Of a stretch of DNA of 64,000 bases, positions 52,471-61,110 are shown one piece after another. Source of the DNA: JAPYTK01 sp964401935 (GTDB taxonomy: Bacteria > Myxococcota_A > Polyangia > Polyangiales > Polyangiaceae). Positions within the stretch are counted from its first letter, which is position 1. Every line of letters starts with the position of its first letter. Made by a program: the position numbers and the translations under genes. The notes below the pieces were generated by a model that ran no database searches, was not told where the DNA came from, and saw only the letters and a list, made by a program, of their open reading frames with translations. The stretch covers positions 62,001-126,000 of the forward strand of contig CAYOAL010000002.1 of assembly GCA_964401935.1 (NCBI GenBank), read 5' to 3'.

Positions 52471-52551
52471 GTTGTGATACGTCTGCTACTCCATCGAGCG
52501 CTATGCGGCGCGGAGATACCGGGCGTGAGGCGCGGATGTGAAAGGTTGGGC

Positions 52552-54336
52552 ATGAAGGGGTGGGCGATGGGCGTCGGCGTCGCGGCGGCTTGGGTGGGGC
52601 TCGCTGCGTGTGGGAGCGACGTGCGCGTGGAGGGGTGGCCGGTTGGGGGCGCGAGCGCCGCGGGGGGAGAGGGTGGCCGCGCGGGGGGTGGCGCGGCCGT
52701 AGGCGGCTCATCGCAGGGAGGCGCGGCCGTGGGCGGCTCGGCGCAGGGAGGCGCGGCCGTGGGCGGCTCGGCGCAGGGAGGCTCTGGAGTTGGTGGTTCG
52801 GCTGTGGGCGGCGCGGCGCAGGGAGGCTCTGGAGTTGGGGGCGCGGGGGGCGCCGGTGGGTGCACGCCGGGCACGACGCAGCCGTGTTACGAGGGGCCGG
52901 TGGGCACCGAAGGGGTGGGCGCGTGCCAAGCGGGTCTCGAGACGTGCCAGGCGGACGGCCTCACGTGGGGGCCGTGCGCGGGCCAGGTGACGCCGACCGC
53001 GGAGGACTGCGCGACCGGCGACGACGAGGACTGCGACACGCTCGAGGTGCCGTGTGCAGGGACCCACCTTTGGAGCCGGGGGTACGACCCCGGCTCTCCC
53101 GCGCGCGCCTTCGTGGCCGCCGACAGCGCGGGCAACGTGGTGTACGCCGGGTCGTTCCGAGGCTCGATCGACTTCGGCGGCGGGAGCTTCTCGTCGGGAA
53201 CCCATACCCGAACCGTGGTCGCCAAGCTCGACGGGAACGGCACCCACCTGTGGAGCCTGGTGGCCACCGGCAGCGGAGAACAAACGACGCGCGGGGTGGC
53301 CATTGACGAACAAGGCAACGCGGTCGTCGCCGGCGTGTTCACCGTCTCGTTCGGTGTTGGTGGCATTGGCCCGCTCACGAGCGGCGGGCCTCGTACCATG
53401 TTCGTCGCCAAGCTCGACGCGACCGGCGCGCCGCTCTGGGTCCGCGCCTTCGGCACGTCGGGGACGGCGGATCTGTGGGATGTCGACGTGGACAGCAGCG
53501 GCAACGTCGCCATCATCGGCTTCACGAACGGAGGTATCGACTTCGGGGGCGGCGCGCTCGCGCCCCACGGCGCCGACGACGTCGTGGTCGCCAAGCTCGA
53601 CGCCAACGGCGACCACGTGTTCAGCCGACGCTATGGCGACGGCCTGCAACAGTTTGGCAATGCGCTGGCTTTCGCCCCCAATGGTGAGCTCGTCATCGGC
53701 GGCTATTTTTATAGCGAGCTCGATCTCGGCGGCGGCGTGCTCACGTCGGCGGGCAGCGTCGACGCGTTTCTCGCGAAGCTCGATGTGGACGGCAACCACG
53801 TGTTCAGCCAGCGCTACGGCGACGCTGGTAGCCAGCAGATCCTTCACCTGGCGGTGGCGAACGACGGCAAGATCCTCGCCGGCGGACAGTTCCAGGATGG
53901 TCTCGATTTCGGCGGCGGCACCATGACCTCCGCCGGCTTCTACGACGGGTTCGTGGCCCTCTTCGACGCGTCCGGCGCGCACCTCATGAGCCGCCACTTC
54001 GGCGACGCGCTGGGCCAGTTCGTGGAAGACGTGGATTTCGACGCGGCGGGGAACCTGTGGATCGCCGGCTTCTTCGACGGCACCGTTGATCTCGGCGGCG
54101 GCCCGCTCACGAGCGCCGGCGACTGGGACGTGCTCGTGGCCAAGCTCGATCCCGCAGGCAACCACCTGCACTCCGATCGTTTCGGCAGCGCGCTCAACCA
54201 GCGCGCGACGGACATGGCCATCGACCCCGCCGGCGCGGCCTTCGTGGCCGGAATTTTCCACGAGACGATCGACTTCGGCGGCGGCCCCCACGCCGTGATG
54301 AACCCTGCAAACTTCCTCGCCAAACGCGGGCCGTAG
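52552..54336 (+). CDS. Lipoprotein with glycine-rich spacer and SBBP/propeller-type repeats
   Basis: The 594-residue lipoprotein (WVGLAACGSD) has a long AAVGGSAQGG-type spacer (about residues 30-95), a Cys motif region (CTPGTTQPCYEG, CQAGLETCQADG, EDCATGDDEDCDTLEVPC), then about ten beta-propeller-like repeats such as AGNVVYAGSFRGSIDFGGG, GNVAIIGFTNGGIDFGGG and GNLWIAGFFDGTVDLGGG. These have the DFGGG pattern of SBBP/NHL-type propellers. GAAAGG precedes ATG 52552. It is divergent from the serine hydrolase. Exported surface protein; partner unknown. Confidence 0.8.
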   Translation: MKGWAMGVGVAAAWVGLAACGSDVRVEGWPVGGASAAGGEGGRAGGGAAVGGSSQGGAAVGGSAQGGAAVGGSAQGGSGVGGSAVGGAAQGGSGVGGAGGAGGCTPGTTQPCYEGPVGTEGVGACQAGLETCQADGLTWGPCAGQVTPTAEDCATGDDEDCDTLEVPCAGTHLWSRGYDPGSPARAFVAADSAGNVVYAGSFRGSIDFGGGSFSSGTHTRTVVAKLDGNGTHLWSLVATGSGEQTTRGVAIDEQGNAVVAGVFTVSFGVGGIGPLTSGGPRTMFVAKLDATGAPLWVRAFGTSGTADLWDVDVDSSGNVAIIGFTNGGIDFGGGALAPHGADDVVVAKLDANGDHVFSRRYGDGLQQFGNALAFAPNGELVIGGYFYSELDLGGGVLTSAGSVDAFLAKLDVDGNHVFSQRYGDAGSQQILHLAVANDGKILAGGQFQDGLDFGGGTMTSAGFYDGFVALFDASGAHLMSRHFGDALGQFVEDVDFDAAGNLWIAGFFDGTVDLGGGPLTSAGDWDVLVAKLDPAGNHLHSDRFGSALNQRATDMAIDPAGAAFVAGIFHETIDFGGGPHAVMNPANFLAKRGP

Positions 54337-54414
54337 GCCGGCTCGCGCTCGCTCCGCCGCTCCTCCTCCGCGTGCGTGTTGCTCGCCGCCGTGGCTGTCG
54401 ATATCCTCGCGGGC

Positions 54415-54771
54415 ATGCCACGCCTTTTGCCGTGTCCAGGGTGCGAGCAGCATGTGAAGTCCGACGAGTCGCGGTGCCCCCACTGCGGCGCCACGCTCCG
54501 CGACGGGACCGGCCGGCTCCTCCGCACCGCCACCGCGGCGGTGCTCGGGCTCGTCGCGGTCACCGCGAGCTGCGACGACACCATCGTCGAGCCTCAGCCC
54601 GAGTACGGTCCGGGCGCCACCACCACCGCCGGCCCGGGGGGACAAGGCGGCGCCGGTGGCAGCGACAGCGGCGGCATGGGGGGTGAGCCCGTCGCCGAGT
54701 ATGGCCCCGGCCCCACCGTGGGTGGCGGTGGCACCGACGTCGGCGGCGCCGGCGGCGCGGGCGGCACCTGA
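54415..54771 (+). CDS. Zinc-ribbon lipoprotein precursor A with EYGP motifs
   Basis: The 118-residue protein has an N-terminal zinc ribbon (C7-x2-C10...C21-x2-C24), a hydrophobic segment (TATAAVLGLVAVTASC) ending at a possible lipidated C53, and a Gly-rich tail with two motifs, QPEYGPGAT and VAEYGPGPT. The radical SAM gene starts one base after its stop, so the two are cotranslated. Precursor B (56099) has the same ribbon and leader and four EYGP motifs. I infer that it is a substrate of the radical SAM enzyme; the ribbon could serve as leader for recognition. Confidence 0.75.
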   Translation: MPRLLPCPGCEQHVKSDESRCPHCGATLRDGTGRLLRTATAAVLGLVAVTASCDDTIVEPQPEYGPGATTTAGPGGQGGAGGSDSGGMGGEPVAEYGPGPTVGGGGTDVGGAGGAGGT

Positions 54772-54772
54772 G

Positions 54773-56032
54773 ATGGCGATGAGCCAACCGCTCACCAGCG
54801 CTCGCTCCCTCAGCCGCGACGACATCGTCAACGCGGTGCCCGTGCACGCGGTGTGGGAGGTGACCCTCCGCTGCGATCAGGCCTGCGCTCACTGTGGCTC
54901 GCGCGCTGGCAAAGCGCGACCGGTCGAGCTCGACACCGAGCACGCGCTCGAGGTGGCGCGGAGCTTCGTGCGCCTCGGCTGCCGTGAGGTGTCGCTCATC
55001 GGCGGTGAGGCCTACTTGCGCGACGACCTCGAAGACATCGTGCGCTTGCTCGCCGAGAGCGGCGTACGCGTCACGATGCAGACCGGCGGGCGCACGCTCA
55101 CGGTGGATCGGGCGCGCTCGCTCCGCGCCGCGGGCATGTCGGCGGTGGGCGTGTCGATCGACGGCCCCGAAGCGGCCCACGACACGCTCCGTGGCAACAA
55201 GGGCAGCCACGCCGCCGCGCTGCGCGCGCTCGACGCGTGTTGGGCGGCGGGCATCGTGGTGTCGGCCAACACGCAGGTGAACAAGCTCAACCTCCACGCC
55301 CTCGAGGCCACGTGCCACGAGCTGCGCGCGCACGGCATCCAGGCGTGGAAGGTGCAGGTCACCGTGCCGATGGGGCGCGCCGCCGATCACCCGGAGTGGA
55401 TCCTCGAGCCGTGGCAGATCGTCACCGTCATCGACACCCTCGCCCAGCTCCAGAAAGAGGCGATGGCCACGCCCGGCGACCGCGGCGTCCCCTTCGCTAT
55501 CTACCCCGGCAACACGCTCGGCTACTTCGGCCCTCACGAGCTCGCGCTCCGTTCGCGGCCGGGTGGCTACGAGTCGCATTGGATCGGCTGCCGCGCGGGG
55601 ATCAACGTGATCTCGGTGGAGTCGGACGGCACCGTGAAGGGCTGCCCCTCCCTCCCGACCGCCCCGTACACCGCCGGCAACGTGCACGACCTGAGCCTCG
55701 AGGAGATCTGGCAGCACTCGGAGGTGATCCGCTTCGCCCGCGACCGCGAGCTCGAGGAGCTCTGGGGGCACTGCAAGACCTGCTACTACGCCGACACCTG
55801 CCGCGGTGGCTGCTCATGGATGGCCCACTGCGCCCTCGGGCGGCGCGGCAACAACCCCTTCTGTTACCACCGGGTCAAGACGCTGGAGAAACGAGGCCTG
55901 CGCGAACGCCTGGTGCCGCGCGAGCGCGCCCCCAACCTCCCCTACGACTTCGGCCGCTTCGAGCTGGAGGAGTACGATGTGGCCGAGCCCCCGGCGCCGG
56001 CTCGCACCCCGCACCGCCTCCCCATCCTCTGA
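54773..56032 (+). CDS. Radical SAM/SPASM peptide- or protein-modifying enzyme
   Basis: The 419-residue enzyme has the radical SAM cluster C34-x3-C38-x2-C41 (TLRCDQACAHCGS), GGEAYLRDD and SIDGPEAAHD. It has a SPASM-type C-terminal domain with extra Cys residues (WIGCRAGINVISVESDGTVK, GCPSLPT, HCKTCYYADTCRGGCSW), ending in a Pro-rich tail. SPASM enzymes modify ribosomal peptides, often at Tyr or other side chains. It lies between two lipoproteins bearing EYGP motifs, the probable substrates. No separate exporter or peptidase is adjacent, so the substrates probably leave by the lipoprotein (Sec/Lsp) route. Confidence 0.88.
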   Translation: MAMSQPLTSARSLSRDDIVNAVPVHAVWEVTLRCDQACAHCGSRAGKARPVELDTEHALEVARSFVRLGCREVSLIGGEAYLRDDLEDIVRLLAESGVRVTMQTGGRTLTVDRARSLRAAGMSAVGVSIDGPEAAHDTLRGNKGSHAAALRALDACWAAGIVVSANTQVNKLNLHALEATCHELRAHGIQAWKVQVTVPMGRAADHPEWILEPWQIVTVIDTLAQLQKEAMATPGDRGVPFAIYPGNTLGYFGPHELALRSRPGGYESHWIGCRAGINVISVESDGTVKGCPSLPTAPYTAGNVHDLSLEEIWQHSEVIRFARDRELEELWGHCKTCYYADTCRGGCSWMAHCALGRRGNNPFCYHRVKTLEKRGLRERLVPRERAPNLPYDFGRFELEEYDVAEPPAPARTPHRLPIL

Positions 56033-56098
56033 CGCCGCTCGGCGTAGCCGGCGCCGCCCACGCCTCCCACCGCGCCACACCTCACGAGAGAGAGCCTG

Positions 56099-56506
56099 AT
56101 GCCACCGCTGATCCCTTGCCCCCACTGTGAACAACACGCGAAGTCGAGCGAGAGCACGTGCCCTCACTGTGGCGCGCCACTCCGCGACACGCGCGGACGC
56201 ATCGCCCGCACCGCCACCGCCGCCGTGCTCGGGCTCGTCGCCGTGGCCGGCTGCCAGAAGACCGCGGTCCCAGTCGCCGAGTACGGGCCCGCACCCACCG
56301 TCACCGACAGCCCCGACCCGAGCCCCAACGCGAGCACCGCCCCGAGCGCGGCCCCCTTGGATGAGCCGGTCGCCGAGTACGGCCCAGCGCCGACCCACGA
56401 CGAGCCCGTCGACGAGTATGGCCCGCCGCCCACCCTCGACGAGCCCAGGAACGAGCCCGTCGAAGAGTACGGACCTCCACCCACGCTCAACGGGCCCAGC
56501 GACTGA
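56099..56506 (+). CDS. Zinc-ribbon lipoprotein precursor B with four EYGP motifs
   Basis: The 135-residue protein has the same plan as precursor A: zinc ribbon C7/C10/C21/C24, hydrophobic segment and lipobox (LVAVAGC, C52), then a Pro/Asp/Glu-rich tail with four repeats: VAEYGPAPT twice, VDEYGPPPT and VEEYGPPPT. GAGAGAG precedes ATG 56099. The two proteins are nearly identical in the ribbon and leader and variable elsewhere except for the motifs. Repeated Tyr-Gly-Pro motifs suggest several modification sites per molecule. Confidence 0.75.
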   Translation: MPPLIPCPHCEQHAKSSESTCPHCGAPLRDTRGRIARTATAAVLGLVAVAGCQKTAVPVAEYGPAPTVTDSPDPSPNASTAPSAAPLDEPVAEYGPAPTHDEPVDEYGPPPTLDEPRNEPVEEYGPPPTLNGPSD

Positions 56507-56556
56507 CCTCCACCGCGGGCCGCGCCGCGCTAGCCCGGCGGCGTTACAATCGTTGG

Positions 56557-57444
56557 GTGGCGAGGACGTTCGCGCTCGCGACGGCGCTGGGGCTGACCCT
56601 CGTGGCCCAAGCGGCGCACGCCACCTACTCCATCGTGGCGCTGGAGCGGGCCACCGGCCGCTTCGGGGTGGCGACCGCGTCCTGTGTGGGGCTCGACACG
56701 CTCACGCGGGTGTACGCCGTCACCGGTGACCACGGCGCGCAGGGCCGCGGGGCGGTGCTGACTCAGTCCTACCTCGTCGACGACGACGCGAGCCAGTCGC
56801 TCGCGCTCGCGCGCCTCGCTTTGGGGTGGGACGCACAACGCGTGCTCGACGCGATGCTCGAGCCGTCCTTCGACCCGGGCTTCGCGCTGCGGCAGGTCGC
56901 GGTGCTCGACGGGGCGGGCGCGGTGGCCACGTTCACGGGCCCCGGCGCGGAGCCTCACGCGGCGTCCCGCGAGGTGTCCGACGAGCGCTTCGCGGTGGCC
57001 GTGGCCGGCAACCTCCTCACCGGAGACGAGGTGCTGCGCCGCGCCGCCGAGGGGTTCTTCGACGAGGCGGGCTGCGATCTCGAGGGCCGCCTGATGGCCG
57101 CGCTGGTGGCCGCGAGCGCCGATGGTCATGGGGACGCGCGCTGCGTCGTGGACGGCCGCCCCGCAGCGTCGGCGTGGCTCACCGTGCAAGCGGTCGAGGG
57201 CGACCCTCTCGAGCTGTTGGTGGAGTCGACCGCGCCCGCGGATCCGGTGGCGGCGCTCGCGAGCGAGGGCGTCGCGTGGCGCGAGGCGCATCCCTGTCCG
57301 GCTCCCACCGAGCAGGCGGCGGCCAGCGAGCCCCCAACCGACGGCTCGGGGTGCAGCGTCGGGGGAGCAGCGCCGACGAGCGCGGTGCTGCCGCTCCTCA
57401 TGCTCGCCGCCCTCTCGCGCTCGCGGCGTCGACGCCGACGATGA
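56557..57444 (+). CDS. DUF1028 protein with MYXO-CTERM-like tail
   Basis: The 295-residue protein has a signal peptide (LGLTLVAQAAHATYSIVALE) and a DUF1028 domain (YSIVALERATGRFGVATASC, RGAVLTQSYL, AVAVAGNLLTGDEVL). It ends GCSVGG...LLMLAALSRSRRRRRR, a Cys-containing hydrophobic, arginine-rich tail of the MYXO-CTERM sorting type. The protein is probably processed and anchored at the surface by a myxosortase. GTG 56557 is used as start. DUF1028 proteins are Ntn-hydrolase-like; activity is unknown. Confidence 0.82.
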   Translation: MARTFALATALGLTLVAQAAHATYSIVALERATGRFGVATASCVGLDTLTRVYAVTGDHGAQGRGAVLTQSYLVDDDASQSLALARLALGWDAQRVLDAMLEPSFDPGFALRQVAVLDGAGAVATFTGPGAEPHAASREVSDERFAVAVAGNLLTGDEVLRRAAEGFFDEAGCDLEGRLMAALVAASADGHGDARCVVDGRPAASAWLTVQAVEGDPLELLVESTAPADPVAALASEGVAWREAHPCPAPTEQAAASEPPTDGSGCSVGGAAPTSAVLPLLMLAALSRSRRRRRR

Positions 57445-57518
57445 CGCGCGCAGCGTCCACGGTGCAGCCCTACAAACCTGGCCGCACTGGGGAAGCCCGC
57501 CTACGATGCGGTAGACCG

Positions 57519-59772
57519 ATGCCCTTCCAAGCCGGCCAGAAGATCGGCGAGTGGAACCTCGTCTCCGACGTCGATCCGAGCCTCGCGACGCCGCTGTGGA
57601 TCGGCGACAACGGGAGCCTCGTCGCTTACGTGCGGCGCTACCGGCTCCACAACCTGAAGCTGAGCGAGCGCCTCCAGCAGCTCGCGAAGTGGGCCGCGAC
57701 CTTCGAGCACAACTGCATCCTCCCCACCCGTGAGGTGCATCAGGTGGTGGGAGGAGCCGCGGTGGTGAGCAGCTACGAGGAGGGGCAGCCGCTCTCTGCG
57801 GTGCTCGCCCGAGCCCGCATCGCGCGGAAACCGTTCCCCCCCGAGGTGGCCACCGCCATCGCGCTCGATCTGCTCGAGGGCCTGCACGCCACCGGCGGCC
57901 GCCTCGCCCCCGCCTGGGCCCACGGCGGGATCCGCCCCGAGGCGGTGCTCGTGACCCGGGGCGGGCGCGCGCGCATCATGGAGGTGGGGATCACCAGCGA
58001 AGTGGCGAGCCACGAGCCGCTGGCGAGCGACAAGAAGTGGGTGGCCTACGGCACCCCCGAGCAGCTGCGCAGCCGACAGCTCACCGAGGCGAGCGACATC
58101 TTCACCGTGGCCGCCATCACCTGGGAGATGCTGGTGGCCAAGCCGCTGTTCGAAGCGCGCGACACGCCTCAGCTCAAGAAGCTCATCGCCGCGGCGGAGG
58201 TGGAGCGCGCGGATCGAGCGGCCCGCACGAACGTGCCCAAGGCGCTCGCGCTCGTGCTCGAGCAGGCCCTCGAGGCGGAGCCCGACGATCGCTTTCAGAC
58301 CACCGGCGCGTTCAGCAACGCGCTGCGCTCGGCGGCCCCCGACGTGGCCGATCAGGTCGAGGTGTCGCGCTACCTCGAAGAGGTGCAGCGGGTGGCCCTC
58401 GACACGCGGCGCCGTGCGCTCTCCCACGCCCTCGGGCGCGCCGCTCCCACCTCGATGCCCCCGCCCGGGGCGACGCGCTCCAAAGCGCCTCAGCTCCCGA
58501 AGATCGCGGCTCCTCCCCGCCTCCCCACCTTCGCGGCCACGCCCACCCCGGGCCCGGCCCGGCCCGCCGGGGCGCCGAAGGTGACGAGCAGCGCGGCAGC
58601 GAAGGGCGAAGCGGCGGCCCGAGGGGTCGGCGCCAGAGAGCAAGCAGCGTCGGCCGGCCTCGCGAAGGGAGCCCCCGCGCCGGAGCCGGCGGCGGGCGTC
58701 GAGCGGAGCCTCGCCGCGCCATCGCTGCAGGGCGACCTCTCGGTCGAGGTGTCGCTGTCGGGCGCCGAGAAGCCGGCCCCTTCCCTCGGCGACATCCCCG
58801 TCGACGAGTCGACCAGCGGCGTCATCGACGCGGCCCCCTCCCTCGGCGACATCCCCGTCGACGAGTCGCTGGCGGGGGAGGAACCACCCCCTTCCCTCGG
58901 CGACATCCCCGTCGACGAGTCGACCAGCGGCGTCATCGACGCNNNNNNNNNNNNNNNNNNNNNNNNNNNNNNNNNNNNNNNNNNNNNNNNNNNNNNNNNN
59001 NNNNNNNNNNNNNNNNNNNNNNNNNNNNNNNNNNNNNNNNNNCCCTTCCCTCGGCGACATCCCCGTCGACGAGTCGACCAGCGGCGTCATCGACGCGCCC
59101 CCCTCCCTCGGCGACATCCCCGTCGACGAGTCGACCAGCGGCGTCATCGACGCGGCCCCCTCCCTCGGCGACATCCCCGTCGACGAGTCGCTGGCGGGGG
59201 AGGACTCACCCGCTGAACGCGCCGCAGACGCCGACCCACCCGCCGCATCGGCTCCCCTCCCCGGCGCTCACGCCGCGGTCGCAGCGCCGAAGCCCAGCCC
59301 TCGGCGAGACTCCACGCCCACGCCGATCGCCGCCGCCGACGCGCCGCCGATGGCGCCTTTTGCAGATCTGGATCTCGACGACCCCGATCTCCGCAAGCTG
59401 CGCCATCCCCGTCGCTGGCCGTGGTTTCTCCTCGGCGTCTTGGCCGGCGCGGGCGGCGCGCTCGGCGTGGTCTACCGCGCCCCGCACCTGTTGCCGATCC
59501 CCCTCCGAGGGCAACCGGCGGCGCAGCCGAGCGCGAGCGCGAGCGCCCGCGCGCCGGAGCCCGAGCCGACACCAAGCGCGGAGCCAAGCGCGTCGAGCTC
59601 CGCCGACGCCGCACCGAGCACGACCGGCACCACGGCCCCTGCCCCCGCGCGCGGCCGACGCCAACCCAAGGCCGCCGCCGCCCCTGCCCCGCCCGCTGCG
59701 CCGCCGCCGCCGGAGGCCACACCCCAACCGGCACCCCCGCCCTCGCGGCCCAAAGGCGACATCTACGAATAG
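57519..59772 (+). CDS. Membrane pseudokinase with DIPVDES repeats (contains assembly gap)
   Basis: The protein starts at ATG 57519 with a kinase-like domain of about 270 residues that lacks catalytic residues: WAHGGIRPEAVLV stands where HRD-x-KPEN should be, IMEVGIT replaces the DFG, and no VAIK lysine is clear. A Pro/Ala linker leads to tandem PSLGDIPVDES repeats (at least six), then one transmembrane helix (RWPWFLLGVLAGAGGALGVV) and a Pro/Ala tail ending KGDIYE. A run of 100 N interrupts the repeats; the frame changes across it (mod 3), so the true gap length must be a multiple of three. It likely acts as a scaffold or receptor. Confidence 0.75.
58779..59200 (+). repeat. Tandem repeats encoding PSLGDIPVDES units
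   Basis: Units of about 54-57 bp encode PSLGDIPVDES followed by TSGVIDA or LAGEE. At least six units are seen on both sides of the N run. The high identity of neighbouring units probably caused the assembly gap. Confidence 0.85.
58943..59042. other. Assembly gap (100 N)
   Basis: Exactly 100 N, a standard placeholder for an unknown gap. It lies inside the DIPVDES repeat of the pseudokinase gene. The reading frame before (GAC GC) and after (C CCT TCC) the gap is restored only if the gap length is divisible by three. Confidence 0.98.
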
Positions 59773-59943
59773 CGCCCCGCGCGCCGCCTCAACCTCGTGA
59801 ATGCAGGCCCGGCTCCTCTCAGCGGAGGGTTGTGTCTGTGGCAGCGCTCCTCCGCACGCACCGGGCGCGCGTCCGCGCAAAGGCTGCGGCGGCTTGCGAG
59901 GCGGCGACACCAGATCTTGGCGGTCGTGGGCGGTGCGGCTTGG

Positions 59944-59959
59944 CGGCACCGCTCTTGCT
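59944..59959 (+). promoter_or_regulatory. Sigma54 promoter candidate for the HemG-like gene
   Basis: CGGCACC-N4-TTGCT matches 10 of 12 consensus positions with GG-N10-GC spacing, giving a start near 59970 and a 57-base leader to ATG 60027. The half-sites CGCAA (59876) and TTGCG (59894) lie about 75-95 bases upstream of that start. This would link the gene to the USP/CBS regulon more than 46 kb away. Confidence 0.55.
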
Positions 59960-60026
59960 CGGGTGACGGGCGACATTGGCAAGAGCCGTGAGAAGTGCCG
60001 GCCGATGTGCCGGGGAAAGGAGCGTC

Positions 60027-60575
60027 ATGTCGCGAATCCTCATCATCTACGCCACCACCGAAGGTCAGACCCAGAAGATCGCCGACTTCATCGCCGACCA
60101 CGTCCGCGCCCAGAGCGCCGAAGTGGTGGAGCAAAACGTCGCGCAGCTCGAGCGAGGGTTTTCCATGGAGGGTTTCGACGGTGTGATCGTCGGCGGATCC
60201 CTCCACCTCGGCAAGGTCCAGAAGTCGCTGCGGCGCTTCGTGAGCGACCACCACGAGACACTCACGACTCTCCCCAACGCCTTCTTCTTGGTGAGTCTCA
60301 CCGCTGTCTCCGAGCGCCCCGAAGCGACCGCGGAGCTCGAAGCGACGATGAACCACTTCGTGAAGGACACCGGGTGGAAGCCCGATCGTGCGGCCTACTT
60401 CGCGGGAGCGCTGAAGTACTCGCAGTACGGGTTCATCACGAGGCTGGTGATGAAGTCTATCGCCAAACGCGAGGGCACCGACACCGACACCAGCCACGAC
60501 TACGAGTACACGCGCTGGGACTCGGTAGCGGAGTTCGCAGAGGACTTCGTGGGCTCGCTCCCGAAAGCCGCCTGA
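60027..60575 (+). CDS. HemG-like flavodoxin (menaquinone-dependent protoporphyrinogen IX dehydrogenase type)
   Basis: The 182-residue protein has a flavodoxin fold: ILIIYATTEGQTQKIADFI (FMN loop), FDGVIVGGSLHLGKVQK and FFLVSLTAV. A HemG-like C-terminus follows (KPDRAAYFAGALKYSQYG, then DTDTSHDYEYTRWDSV). AAAGGAG lies just before ATG 60027. HemG oxidises protoporphyrinogen IX using quinones without oxygen, so it supports heme synthesis at low oxygen. Assignment as HemG versus another flavodoxin is likely but not certain. Confidence 0.75.
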   Translation: MSRILIIYATTEGQTQKIADFIADHVRAQSAEVVEQNVAQLERGFSMEGFDGVIVGGSLHLGKVQKSLRRFVSDHHETLTTLPNAFFLVSLTAVSERPEATAELEATMNHFVKDTGWKPDRAAYFAGALKYSQYGFITRLVMKSIAKREGTDTDTSHDYEYTRWDSVAEFAEDFVGSLPKAA

Positions 60576-60660
60576 CCTCCTCGAGCTGCGCGCGCAAGTC
60601 TCCGGCGTCTCGACGCGCTTGTCGCTTCAGCCACAGTGGCTTCGGGGGTAGAGGGCACGG

Positions 60661-60957
60661 ATGGCAACGATGATCCAGAAGCTCGGCGACGCCGAGATCG
60701 CGGCGCGCCTGAAGACCCTCGACGGCTGGACGCTCGAGCACGGCAAGCTCCACCGCGAGCTGAAGTTCGCCGACTTCAGCGAGGCGTTCGGCTTCATGAC
60801 CCGCGTCGCGCTCGCGGCCGAGGCGATGAACCACCACCCCGAGTGGTTCAACGTGTGGTCGACCGTTCGAATCGATCTCACCACCCACGACGCGGGGGGG
60901 ATCAGCGAGCGCGACTTCGAGCTCGCCGCGAAGATCGACGCCTTCGCGGAGCGCTGA
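60661..60957 (+). CDS. phhB: Pterin-4a-carbinolamine dehydratase
   Basis: The 98-residue protein has the family signature AMNHHPEWFNVWSTVRIDL followed by THDAGGISERDFELA, and starts ATG 60661 (MATMIQKLGD). It dehydrates 4a-hydroxytetrahydropterin in aromatic amino acid hydroxylation. The HHP motif and length (about 95-110) match the family. It follows the flavodoxin gene by 85 bases but has no obvious functional link to it. Confidence 0.93.
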   Translation: MATMIQKLGDAEIAARLKTLDGWTLEHGKLHRELKFADFSEAFGFMTRVALAAEAMNHHPEWFNVWSTVRIDLTTHDAGGISERDFELAAKIDAFAER

Positions 60958-61110
60958 CGCCGGCCCCCGTCGTCTCGCGCCCGGCACACGAACACCCCCC
61001 CCTCCGACCGCGACCGTGGCGACATCGCCCGCTGCCGCGGCACGCGAGAGTGCATCCTCAGCGTGAGCGGCGGAGAAGGCTGACCGCTCCTCTCTTCGCT
61101 GAAGTCTGCT

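Noticed and set aside
59976..59992. Second sigma54-like site (TTGGCAAGAGCCGTGA) before the HemG-like gene
   Set aside because: The -12 element has GA instead of the invariant GC.
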